Below are positions 1-5,272 of a DNA stretch of 5,661 nt, in pieces. The stretch is from assembly GCA_003230795.1 (NCBI GenBank), contig QIGM01000467.1, positions 1 through 5,661 on the forward strand, given 5' to 3'. A model generated the notes under the pieces. That model made no database searches. It was not told the DNA's origin and was given only the letters and a program-made list of their open reading frames with translations. The translations under genes were made by a program, and so were the position numbers. The DNA comes from a bacterium (GTDB lineage Bacteria > Bdellovibrionota_C > UBA2361 > SZUA-149). Within the stretch, counting starts at the first letter, position 1; each line of letters opens with the position of its first letter.

Positions 1-2375
1 TCTCGAGAAGAACCACTACCGTACTCTTTACCCGCTAAAACCAAGAGAGGTGTACCTTCTGTTTGATACTCCATCGCAGCATCGAAGAAACTCATGCACT
101 TACCCGAAGGTTGATGGAGGGTAATATTTCCTTCCTTTCCGGGGACAAGTTTGTTTCGTATTCGAATATTGGCAAAGGTCCCGCGCATCATCACACGATC
201 GTTTCCGCGACGAGAGCCATAGCTATTGAATTCGTCAGCTGCGACCCCATTTTCAGTAAGGTACTTCGCCGCAGGCGAATCTTTAGCAATCGAACCAGCC
301 GGGGAAATATGGTCCGTGGTTACCGAATCGCCAAATAGACCAATCACGGCAGCTCCGGTAATCGGCGCTATCTTCGATTGATCTAGGGTGAGGCCATCGA
401 AGAATGGAGGTCGCTGAATATAGGTGGAGGAATCATTCCAGGGATAGAGCTCGGAATCAGAAGTCTCAATCGCTTTCCAAGCGTCGGAACCTTCAAATAC
501 GTTGGCGTATTTCTCTCGAAACATCTCAGGGTCAACAAATGAGCTTACCGTCTCTTCGATCTCTTTTGTGGTGGGCCAGATGTCTTTCAAAAATACGTCA
601 TTACCTGCGGTGTCAGTTCCGAGCGCCGCGGTTGTAATATCGATCGCTGTGGAGCCGGCAAGCGCATAGGCCACAACAAGTGGTGGAGAGGCGAGGTAGT
701 TCGTTCGTGTGAGTGGGTGTACACGCCCTTCAAAGTTTCTGTTACCGGACAACACTGCAGAAACAACGAGATCGTTGTCCTTGATCTCTGCCTCAACTGG
801 CGCTGGAAGTGGGCCAGAGTTACCGATACACGTAGTGCATCCGTAACCTACAAGGTGAAATCCAAGCTGCTCTAGATAAGGTAGAAGGCCAGACTTCGTC
901 AGGTACTCCGTGACAACAGTAGATCCAGGAGCAAGCGAGGTCTTAACGTAATTCTTAACCCGCAGTCCCTTCTCGATAGCTTTTTTGGCGACGAGTCCAG
1001 CGCCAAGCATCACTGAGGGGTTACTTGTGTTCGTGCAGGAAGTTATCGCAGCGATAACAACAGCACCGTGATTAATCTTTTCTCTCTCCCCGTTTAGATC
1101 AACAGTCCCTGAACGAGAAAGATCGCTTTTACTTAGTCCCATCCCGCTCGGTCCAACAGGCGCAGTCAGCACGCTTTCATATGTTGGTCCCAGGTCACTA
1201 AGTAAAACTCTATCGTGAGGACGCTTTGGTCCAGCAACCGCAGGGCCTACGGTGGAGAGATCCAGCTCTAGCACGTCCGTGAACTCGGGGTCGGGTGTAT
1301 TCGAGGTGCGAAAGAGTCCTTGCTCTTTAGAGAATCGCTCTGTGAGATCGACAACGTCATCCGGCCGACCAGTGAGCCGCATGTAATCAAGAGTCATGTC
1401 ATCAATTGGGAAGAAGCTAACCGTACTACCTTGCTCAGGCGCCATGTTACCGATAGTGGCTCTATCAGCAACGCGCATATGCTCAAGTCCGGGTCCAAAG
1501 AATTCAACGAACTTTCCAACTACACCAAACTCTCGGCACATTTCAGTAATTCTTAGTACGAGATCTGTAGCCGTAGCCCCTTCGGCAAGCGAGCCACTAA
1601 GTTTGAAGCCAATAACATCAGGCACCAACATATAAATCGGCTGCCCCATCATCACTGCTTCTGCCTCAATCCCCCCTACTCCCCAGGCAACAACTCCGAG
1701 TCCATTTACCATTGGAGTATGAGAATCAGTTCCTACGCAGCTATCGGGATAGACTAGTTTTGCTTCTCTATCGAAGTACACACCCTCCGAAAGATATTCG
1801 AGATTGACCTGGTGCACGATTCCCGTGGAAGGAGGCACAACACGAAAATTTTTGAACGCAGATTGTCCCCATTTTAGAAATTCGTAACGCTCTTTGTTTC
1901 TATGAAATTCGATTCGTTCGTTCTTAACGAGGGCGTCACTGGTGCCGAAATGATCAACCTGCACGGAGTGGTCAATAACAAGGTCGCAACGAACAAGCGG
2001 ATTGATTTTATTGGGATCTCCTCCAAGCGCCTTCATCGAGTCTCGCATCGCGGCCAAGTCGACCACGGAGGGCACACCGGTAAAGTCCTGTAACACGACA
2101 CGGGCAGGTTTATATGGCGTCTCTTTGCGGTCCTCTTCAACCGCCTTCCACTTCGCGAGCGCTTTTACGTGCTCAGAGGTAATCGTGAACTCGTCACAAT
2201 TTCTCAGTGCAGACTCAAGGAGAATTCGAATGCTAAACGGTAAGCGATCAAGCGAGGCAAGGCCCTGTTCTTCCAAGGAGGAAAGACGATAAAAGTTTAG
2301 CTTCTCTCCCGAGCTTGCTTTTATCTCACTACGAGCACCAAATACATCGTTTGCCGCAGTCTTGTTCTTGCCCAT
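1..2375 (-). CDS. acnA: Aconitate hydratase A, 3' end missing
   Basis: Catalyses citrate to isocitrate via cis-aconitate in the TCA cycle, in the cytoplasm, using a [4Fe-4S] cluster. I translated the minus strand from 2375 to the left edge: 791 codons without a stop or frameshift, so about 100 residues are missing compared with E. coli AcnA (about 890). The three cluster cysteines are C447 (TSCTNTSN) and C513/C516 (YGCTTCIGNSGP), with the 66- and 3-residue spacing of E. coli C435/C501/C504. The substrate motif GTDSHT lies around residues 215-220, and the sequence stops inside the swivel-domain motif GKEYGSGSSR. The ATG at 2375 follows a good Shine-Dalgarno (GGGGGAG, 2385-2391), and the protein begins MGKNKTAANDVFGARS, as AcnA/IRP-type enzymes do. 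The usually invariant PEYGAT motif reads PEQGSTVSFFPID here. It is divergent from the RmlC-like gene across a large inverted repeat. Family assignment is secure; the AcnA rather than AcnB type follows from the domain order. Confidence 0.97.
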   Translation of the reverse strand, partial: MGKNKTAANDVFGARSEIKASSGEKLNFYRLSSLEEQGLASLDRLPFSIRILLESALRNCDEFTITSEHVKALAKWKAVEEDRKETPYKPARVVLQDFTGVPSVVDLAAMRDSMKALGGDPNKINPLVRCDLVIDHSVQVDHFGTSDALVKNERIEFHRNKERYEFLKWGQSAFKNFRVVPPSTGIVHQVNLEYLSEGVYFDREAKLVYPDSCVGTDSHTPMVNGLGVVAWGVGGIEAEAVMMGQPIYMLVPDVIGFKLSGSLAEGATATDLVLRITEMCREFGVVGKFVEFFGPGLEHMRVADRATIGNMAPEQGSTVSFFPIDDMTLDYMRLTGRPDDVVDLTERFSKEQGLFRTSNTPDPEFTDVLELDLSTVGPAVAGPKRPHDRVLLSDLGPTYESVLTAPVGPSGMGLSKSDLSRSGTVDLNGEREKINHGAVVIAAITSCTNTSNPSVMLGAGLVAKKAIEKGLRVKNYVKTSLAPGSTVVTEYLTKSGLLPYLEQLGFHLVGYGCTTCIGNSGPLPAPVEAEIKDNDLVVSAVLSGNRNFEGRVHPLTRTNYLASPPLVVAYALAGSTAIDITTAALGTDTAGNDVFLKDIWPTTKEIEETVSSFVDPEMFREKYANVFEGSDAWKAIETSDSELYPWNDSSTYIQRPPFFDGLTLDQSKIAPITGAAVIGLFGDSVTTDHISPAGSIAKDSPAAKYLTENGVAADEFNSYGSRRGNDRVMMRGTFANIRIRNKLVPGKEGNITLHQPSGKCMSFFDAAMEYQTEGTPLLVLAGKEYGSGSSR

Positions 2376-2397
2376 GTGCAGTATCTCCCCCTGATAA

Positions 2398-2427
2398 TAT
2401 ATAGAATCAGTGTTGCGATTGTGTCCG
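2398..2427 (-). promoter_or_regulatory. Candidate sigma-70 promoter of acnA
   Basis: On the minus strand CGGACA (2427-2422) is followed after 18 bp by TATATA (2403-2398), which would start transcription near 2391 and give a very short leader with the Shine-Dalgarno almost at the 5' end. Each hexamer matches consensus at four of six positions. If this is the promoter, the nearby inverted repeat lies upstream of the transcript and would not be in the acnA mRNA. Weak by eye; alternatives further upstream cannot be excluded. Confidence 0.3.
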
Positions 2428-2471
2428 AAGAACTCTATCGGCTAATTTCTCTGGGGAAAATAGCATATCAT

Positions 2472-2586
2472 GCTGAAAACGGATTAAAGGGGGGACAGTT
2501 CCTATAAGTCAGATCTGCGGGAATTTCTTCGAATATCCCGCAGATCTGACTTATAGGAACTGTCCCCCCTTTAATCCGTTTTCAGC
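2472..2586. repeat. Perfect 51-bp inverted repeat, hairpin element
   Basis: Left arm 2472-2522 is the exact reverse complement of right arm 2536-2586 (51 of 51 bases), around a 13-bp centre that itself has a TTC/GAA mini-stem. The left arm begins GCTGAAAACGG, contains AAAGGGGGGACAGTTCC and ends CTGCGGGA. The arms stop abruptly at both ends, and I see no target-site duplication in the flanks. It lies between the divergent acnA and RmlC-like genes, 96 bp and 82 bp from their start codons. GGGGACAG-containing palindromes resemble REP-type elements mobilised by Y1 (RAYT) transposases, as far as I recall; that identity is inference. There is no T-tract at either end, so it is not a standard terminator, although any transcript through it would fold very stably. 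Confidence 0.96.
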
Positions 2587-2591
2587 CTTCC

Positions 2592-2620
2592 TTGCGAAAG
2601 TGCGGCAAACTCGTTATCCC
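2592..2620 (+). promoter_or_regulatory. Weak candidate promoter of RmlC-like gene
   Basis: TTGCGA (2592-2597), a 17-bp spacer and TATCCC (2615-2620) lie immediately after the right arm of the inverted repeat, about 50 bp before the GTG start at 2669. The -35 matches at four of six positions and the -10 at only three. It is listed because it is the best-spaced pair between the repeat and the gene; another promoter is quite possible. Confidence 0.22.
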
Positions 2621-2668
2621 ATGGTCAATTAGAGCATCGAACCAACAACGACGAGAAGGTAAGCCTAG

Positions 2669-3244
2669 GTGATAAGCAGCTTTGAACAGACCGAACTAGC
2701 CGAAAACCGCATTCACGGCGTGCATTTTAAATTACTGCGAACCTTCCCTGATGACCGAGGGTTTTTCCGCGAGATTATTCGTCATACCGACCCTTTTTTC
2801 GAAAATCGCTTTGCTCAGTGGAGCCATAGCAAAATGGCTCAGAACACGGTGAAAGCTTGGCACTATCATCATAAACAAATCGATTGGTGGTATGTCGGCA
2901 CTGGGCTGGTGCATACAGCTCTGTTCGATAATCGCGAAGAAAGCGCGACCTTTGGTAAGAAGCTAGAGTTTAAACTTGGGGAAACCGAACTCGACGATCA
3001 AACCCTCTCCGCTGTCGTTCGAATTCCGCAAGGCGTGCTGCACGGCTGTAGGGTATTGAGCGACTTCGCTGACCTCTTCTACATCACTAGTGAAATATAC
3101 AACCCCGACGACGAAGGAAGAATTCCTTTCAACGCTCCAGAGATTCCTCATAATTGGGGCAAAGAGGAAGAGTTAATCGTTGCGGAGAACGACACGTTGG
3201 TGTTCGTTCCCAAAAACGCTCGTCTTGAAATGGCTTCAGACTAA
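2669..3244 (+). CDS. RmlC-like dTDP-4-dehydrorhamnose 3,5-epimerase family protein
   Basis: A 191-residue cupin of about the usual RmlC length (about 180-190). The family epimerises C3 and C5 of 4-keto-6-deoxy NDP-sugars, as in dTDP-L-rhamnose synthesis. Family landmarks are FPDDRGFFREI (26-36), the catalytic-His region VKAWHYHHKQ (61-70, His65), the jelly-roll stretch IPQGVLHGCRVLSD (119-132), LFYITSEIYNPDDEG (136-150) and a conserved Asp in AEND (172-175). The stretch that normally reads QGKLV after the catalytic His reads QIDWWY here, so the usual active-site lysine appears to be absent, and one of the paired tyrosines (DYY) is replaced (EIY). I therefore call the family but not the exact reaction; a related NDP-sugar epimerase or isomerase is as likely. 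The start is GTG at 2669, with GAGAAGG (2653-2659) 9 bp upstream. No rmlA, B or D is next to it; it stands alone and converges on pcm. Role in surface polysaccharide is inferred. Confidence 0.85.
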   Translation: MISSFEQTELAENRIHGVHFKLLRTFPDDRGFFREIIRHTDPFFENRFAQWSHSKMAQNTVKAWHYHHKQIDWWYVGTGLVHTALFDNREESATFGKKLEFKLGETELDDQTLSAVVRIPQGVLHGCRVLSDFADLFYITSEIYNPDDEGRIPFNAPEIPHNWGKEEELIVAENDTLVFVPKNARLEMASD

Positions 3245-3262
3245 GGCTCGCATTAAATGTGA

Positions 3263-4177
3263 TTACTGGACTTTCTTTTTTACGGTTTGCTGTGAGTTGC
3301 CGTCGGTCGTTTTAGTTTCAAACCGACTCTGTTCGCTTTGTTCATCCATAAACGATTCAAGCGCACTAGGCTGCTTTAAGTCCTCTTTTCCTAGTCCTAC
3401 CGCACCTGAGCGCGCCTCGCCTTTAAGCGGCACAAAGCGCACAGAACCGAGTGAGCTAGTAACAAAATTCTCGCCTACACGTTGCACACTCACCAAGGTC
3501 TCTAAGCCTACCTCGTCTCCTTCTAGCGGCATCACCAACTTACCGCGCTCCGCGAGTTGTTCGAGCAAAGCCGGCGGAAAAGACGGCGCAGCAGCAGTGA
3601 CGATAATCGCATCGTAGGGTCCTTCCTCTGCCCACCCTTGCCATCCATCACCACTGCGAACGTTAATGTCTTGATAGCCTAATGTTTGAAGCCTTTTCTT
3701 AGCATCAGCGGCAAGCTCTGGAATAATCTCAATTGTAAATACTTTTGCGCCTAACTCTGAAAGAACTGCCGCCTGATAACCACTGCCAGTGCCAATCTCA
3801 AGCACTTTTGAGCCATCAACAACGTTGGCGGCCTGGGTCATTAAAGCAACGACGTAAGGTTGGGAGATGGTCTGTTCATGAGCAATCGGTAGGGCTCTGT
3901 CGCTATAGGCGATGTCGCTTAACTCTTCAGATACAAATCTATGTCGAGGCACGCGGGTGATTGCCTCTTTGATGGCTAGCTTTAGTCCGGGTCTCTCAAG
4001 ACCTTGGACCTGGTATCGAGCATCTGCGTTTGTGTTCATACTCGGATCTGTTCTATTTGCCGTACCGCATGCAGCGGCTGTACAGCCGAAAATCAAACAC
4101 CACATCAAGCGGCGCGGTAAAAACTCTGGCATCTGCAGGGCAAATTCTCGGTTAAAAGGGAAATACTTCATCTTCAT
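3263..4177 (-). CDS. pcm: Protein-L-isoaspartate O-methyltransferase with lipoprotein-like N-terminus
   Basis: Uses S-adenosylmethionine to methylate isoaspartyl residues in damaged proteins, starting their repair. The 304 residues compare with about 208 in E. coli Pcm. The methyltransferase core covers roughly 55-252: VPRHRFV (76-82), LPIAHEQTISQPY (96-108, with the active-site Ser105), SAM motif VLEIGTGSGYQ (125-135), GDGWQGW (176-182), YDAIIVTAA (188-196) and VRFVPL (246-251). Ahead of the core is a signal-like segment: two Arg (22-23), a hydrophobic stretch LMWCLIFGCTAAA, then Cys37-Gly, resembling a lipobox, followed by a short polar linker. A 50-residue tail rich in Lys, Glu, Ser and Gln (255-304) has no recognised domain. 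Translation from Met47 would give a normal cytosolic enzyme, but I see no good Shine-Dalgarno there. The ATG at 4177 overlaps the stop of an upstream small ORF (ATGA) and has little Shine-Dalgarno of its own, which favours coupled translation from this long start. It ends 18 bp from the convergent RmlC-like gene. Confidence 0.94.
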   Translation of the reverse strand: MKMKYFPFNREFALQMPEFLPRRLMWCLIFGCTAAACGTANRTDPSMNTNADARYQVQGLERPGLKLAIKEAITRVPRHRFVSEELSDIAYSDRALPIAHEQTISQPYVVALMTQAANVVDGSKVLEIGTGSGYQAAVLSELGAKVFTIEIIPELAADAKKRLQTLGYQDINVRSGDGWQGWAEEGPYDAIIVTAAAPSFPPALLEQLAERGKLVMPLEGDEVGLETLVSVQRVGENFVTSSLGSVRFVPLKGEARSGAVGLGKEDLKQPSALESFMDEQSEQSRFETKTTDGNSQQTVKKKVQ

Positions 4178-4260
4178 TCATACTGTAGCATGTTACGTTC
4201 TTGCTTGTTCCTTATCCTTCCAATTAGGCGACATTGAGTTAACTTGCTGTAACTACTCAT
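4174..4260 (-). CDS. 28-residue leader ORF coupled to pcm
   Basis: I do not recognise this peptide. The minus strand reads ATG at 4260 and runs 28 codons (MSSYSKLTQCRLIGRI, then RNKQERNMLQYE) to TGA at 4176-4174. Two things support translation. First, GGGAGGG (4267-4273) sits 6 bp before the ATG and is the strongest ribosome site in the window. Second, its stop overlaps the pcm start as ATGA, and pcm has no good site of its own. The peptide is basic and lacks a membrane segment, so it may act only by delivering ribosomes to pcm. Alternatively the Shine-Dalgarno match is chance and the true pcm start is internal; conservation in relatives would decide. Confidence 0.5.
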   Translation of the reverse strand: MSSYSKLTQCRLIGRIRNKQERNMLQYE

Positions 4261-4323
4261 CTTAATCCCTCCCACTTCTTACAACAAGAAAAGTTTTTAC
4301 TGTTTTCGAGTCAATTTTCTATC

Positions 4324-4352
4324 TTGACGGTTTTTAACAGTATCTCTATCGT
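4324..4352 (+). promoter_or_regulatory. Candidate sigma-70 promoter under a dyad
   Basis: TTGACG (4324-4329), a 17-bp spacer and TATCGT (4347-4352) form one of the better hexamer pairs in the window (five and four matches to consensus). Transcription would start near 4359 and run towards the regulator, whose ATG is about 400 bp away, so it would make either a long leader or a separate small RNA. The -10 hexamer lies inside the dyad at 4345-4359, as expected if a repressor blocks it. Confidence 0.4.
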
Positions 4353-4361
4353 TGATAGAAA
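4343..4361. promoter_or_regulatory. tet-operator-like dyad
   Basis: TCTATC (4345-4350), a GTT centre and GATAGA (4354-4359) form a perfect 6-bp dyad with an odd centre. The stretch CTCTATCGTTGATAGA (4344-4359) differs from the corresponding part of the Tn10 tetO1 operator, as I remember it, at a single base. It overlaps the -10 of the promoter candidate at 4324-4352. No TetR-family gene is visible in the window. A 6-bp dyad can arise by chance in a region this long; the position and the similarity are what make it credible. Confidence 0.4.
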
Positions 4362-4399
4362 CTTGTAGCTGTTTCAAGCTCTTAGTCGGTGAACTTGTA

Positions 4400-4429
4400 T
4401 TGGCCCTGGTTCTTTTAACTTGGGATAAT
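4400..4429 (+). promoter_or_regulatory. Candidate sigma-70 promoter
   Basis: TTGGCC (4400-4405), an 18-bp spacer and GATAAT (4424-4429), with four and five matches to consensus. It would start transcription near 4436 on the plus strand, about 325 bp before the regulator gene. It may act in tandem with the promoters at 4324 and 4599; which of them is used cannot be told from sequence. Confidence 0.35.
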
Positions 4430-4598
4430 TTCACTTTCATTTATTTTGAAAATGACAACCGAGCCAATGACGAAGAGATAAGTAGCTGCCGTGTGTAAGA
4501 TTTTAGCCCTCGATCGCACTCGGTAAAACCGATCATCACGATGTCTAGACTCTAAGACGTTGTGTCTGCTTGGAAATTTATCTCGCAGATGCCTTGTT

Positions 4599-4627
4599 TT
4601 GAGTTTGTCTCGCCAAAACGTTAGTAT
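4599..4627 (+). promoter_or_regulatory. Candidate promoter of the regulator-gmhA operon
   Basis: TTGAGT (4599-4604), a 17-bp spacer and TAGTAT (4622-4627), with four matches to consensus in each hexamer. Transcription would begin near 4634 and give a leader of about 128 nt containing the direct repeats and complementary segments at 4641-4736. It is the closest well-spaced promoter to the ATG at 4762. An alternative TTGACG at 4697-4702 has no acceptable -10 at the right distance. Confidence 0.35.
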
Positions 4628-4640
4628 CTTATAAACGACT

Positions 4641-4689
4641 TAAAGTAGCGCAGCGTAAGCTAAGAAGTGCACAGCGTAAGCTAAGTAGT
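4641..4689 (+). repeat. Direct repeats with 21-bp phase
   Basis: The 14-mer CAGCGTAAGCTAAG occurs exactly twice, at 4651-4664 and 4672-4685, with starts 21 bp apart. The similarity extends to imperfect units of about 21 bp: TAAAGTAGCGCAGCGTAAGC (4641-4660), a second copy beginning TAAGAAGTGCACAGCG (4661-4681), and the beginning of a third, TAAGTAGT (4682-4689). Two helical turns between copies would place them on the same face of the DNA, as is common for paired regulator sites. They lie just downstream of a promoter candidate and 70-120 bp before the MerR-like gene, so autoregulation is an obvious guess. Confidence 0.75.
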
Positions 4690-4736
4690 AAATTTGTTGA
4701 CGAATTTCTAGTACTACTTGCTTCTAGCTACTAAGC
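4680..4736 (+). promoter_or_regulatory. Inverted-repeat segments in regulator leader
   Basis: AAGTAGTA (4683-4690) has an exact inverted copy TACTACTT (4712-4719). The overlapping segment GCTAAGTAG (4680-4688) can instead pair, with one mismatch, with CTACTAAGC (4728-4736). The two pairings exclude each other. This could be an operator dyad for the downstream regulator or an RNA switch in the leader. There is no U-tract after either stem, so I do not call it a classical attenuator. Confidence 0.4.
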
Positions 4737-4761
4737 AATCTTCACCCAGGGCTATCTCCTA

Positions 4762-5262
4762 ATGGCTGAGAACGAGTACGATAACGTAAGACCGATTGAA
4801 CGCGAGTTCTCGGCGAAAGAAGTCCAATCAGTTCTCCGCACCCTTACGGGTGACACGGAAAAGATTGGTTTAGCCTTACTCAACTATTACGCACGCACAG
4901 AGCTGGTGCCTGCGACAGGACGCACGCGTCATCGCGGACGAGTAAAGTATAGCTACGCTGACGTAGTACTACTTTGTTGGTTGTTTCGTATGAAGCGCGA
5001 AGGTCTACCGGTAAACCGTTTTCGACGTGGTATTGCCTACCTCCGTAAGCGTCTACCAAAGCTCTACCAACACCCCAAGGATATGATCCTTATCACTGAC
5101 GGTAAGCAACTCTTCCTCAAGCATCGAGTCGATGACAAGGAAGGTATTGCGGAAGTGATGACAGGACCACGCTCAGGACAATACGTCTGGGCTTACTCAA
5201 TCGGCTGTCTGATTGAAGAAGTCGATCGCGTCATTAACGAACAACTAAAGAAAGCGGCGTAG
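4762..5262 (+). CDS. MerR-like HTH transcriptional regulator
   Basis: A 166-residue protein whose residues 15-97 fit the MerR-type winged-helix pattern: an N-terminal helix pair from FSAKEV, then ALLNYYARTELVPATG (38-53), corresponding to the usual LRYYERxGLL-P stretch, a basic wing (RTRHRGRVKYS, 54-64), YADVVLLCWLFRMKREGLPVNRFR (65-88), corresponding to the L-xx-I-xx-L-xx-GL-xx-I helix, and a basic stretch LRKRLPK. In place of the long dimerisation coiled coil and ligand cysteines of typical MerR proteins, a compact 60-residue C-terminal domain (105-166: ILITDGKQLFLKHR, then a loop and a final amphipathic helix) follows. I do not recognise that part. The start is ATG 4762; the upstream AGGG (4748-4751) is a weak ribosome site at 10 bp. 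The TAG stop is 10 bp before the gmhA start, so it probably shares a transcript with gmhA and may regulate it. DNA binding is well supported; target and signal are unknown. Confidence 0.75.
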   Translation: MAENEYDNVRPIEREFSAKEVQSVLRTLTGDTEKIGLALLNYYARTELVPATGRTRHRGRVKYSYADVVLLCWLFRMKREGLPVNRFRRGIAYLRKRLPKLYQHPKDMILITDGKQLFLKHRVDDKEGIAEVMTGPRSGQYVWAYSIGCLIEEVDRVINEQLKKAA

Positions 5263-5272
5263 TGAGCAGACC

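Larger units (their letters stand above)
4261..4761. other. 500-bp AT-rich divergent intergenic region
   Basis: I find no ORF of convincing length or with a ribosome site here on either strand, and no tRNA or rRNA. It separates the leader ORF/pcm unit (minus) from the regulator-gmhA unit (plus). The left half (4280-4440) is T-rich on the plus strand and carries a dyad and two promoter-like hexamer pairs. The middle (4500-4560) has a small hairpin, TCGGT-AAA-ACCGA, at about 4520-4532. The right end (4599-4736) has another promoter candidate, direct repeats and partly complementary segments. Its length leaves room for a long 5' leader or an unrecognised small RNA, but I can identify neither. 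Confidence 0.7.

Noticed and set aside
63..2292. Several 60-96-codon ORFs on the plus strand (and one at 587-796 in another minus frame) within acnA
   Set aside because: All lie inside the continuous aconitase reading frame, whose motifs and cluster cysteines are intact.
2472..2586. The inverted repeat as a CRISPR unit or a bidirectional rho-independent terminator
   Set aside because: There is only one pair of arms with no spacer array, and neither end has a T-tract; both flanking genes start, rather than end, next to it.
3245..3290. Terminator between the convergent RmlC-like and pcm genes, suggested by a T-rich run near 3272-3281
   Set aside because: No convincing GC-rich stem precedes the T-run on either strand; only a four-pair stem with a wobble is possible.
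3180..3617. 145-codon plus-strand ORF overlapping the RmlC-like gene end and pcm
   Set aside because: Its start is inside the RmlC-like gene, and the rest is the complement of the pcm C-terminus. The composition looks like a shadow frame, with no recognisable domain.
3912..4265. 117-codon plus-strand ORF across the 5' end of pcm
   Set aside because: It lies mostly antisense to the pcm signal and leader region, resembles no family I know, and has no ribosome site. The minus-strand reading contains the conserved methyltransferase and a coupled leader ORF.
4286..4314. Minus-strand promoter for the leader ORF/pcm using TTGACT (4314-4309)
   Set aside because: At 16-18 bp spacing the -10 would be TTTTCT, TTTCTT or TTCTTG, too far from consensus to claim.
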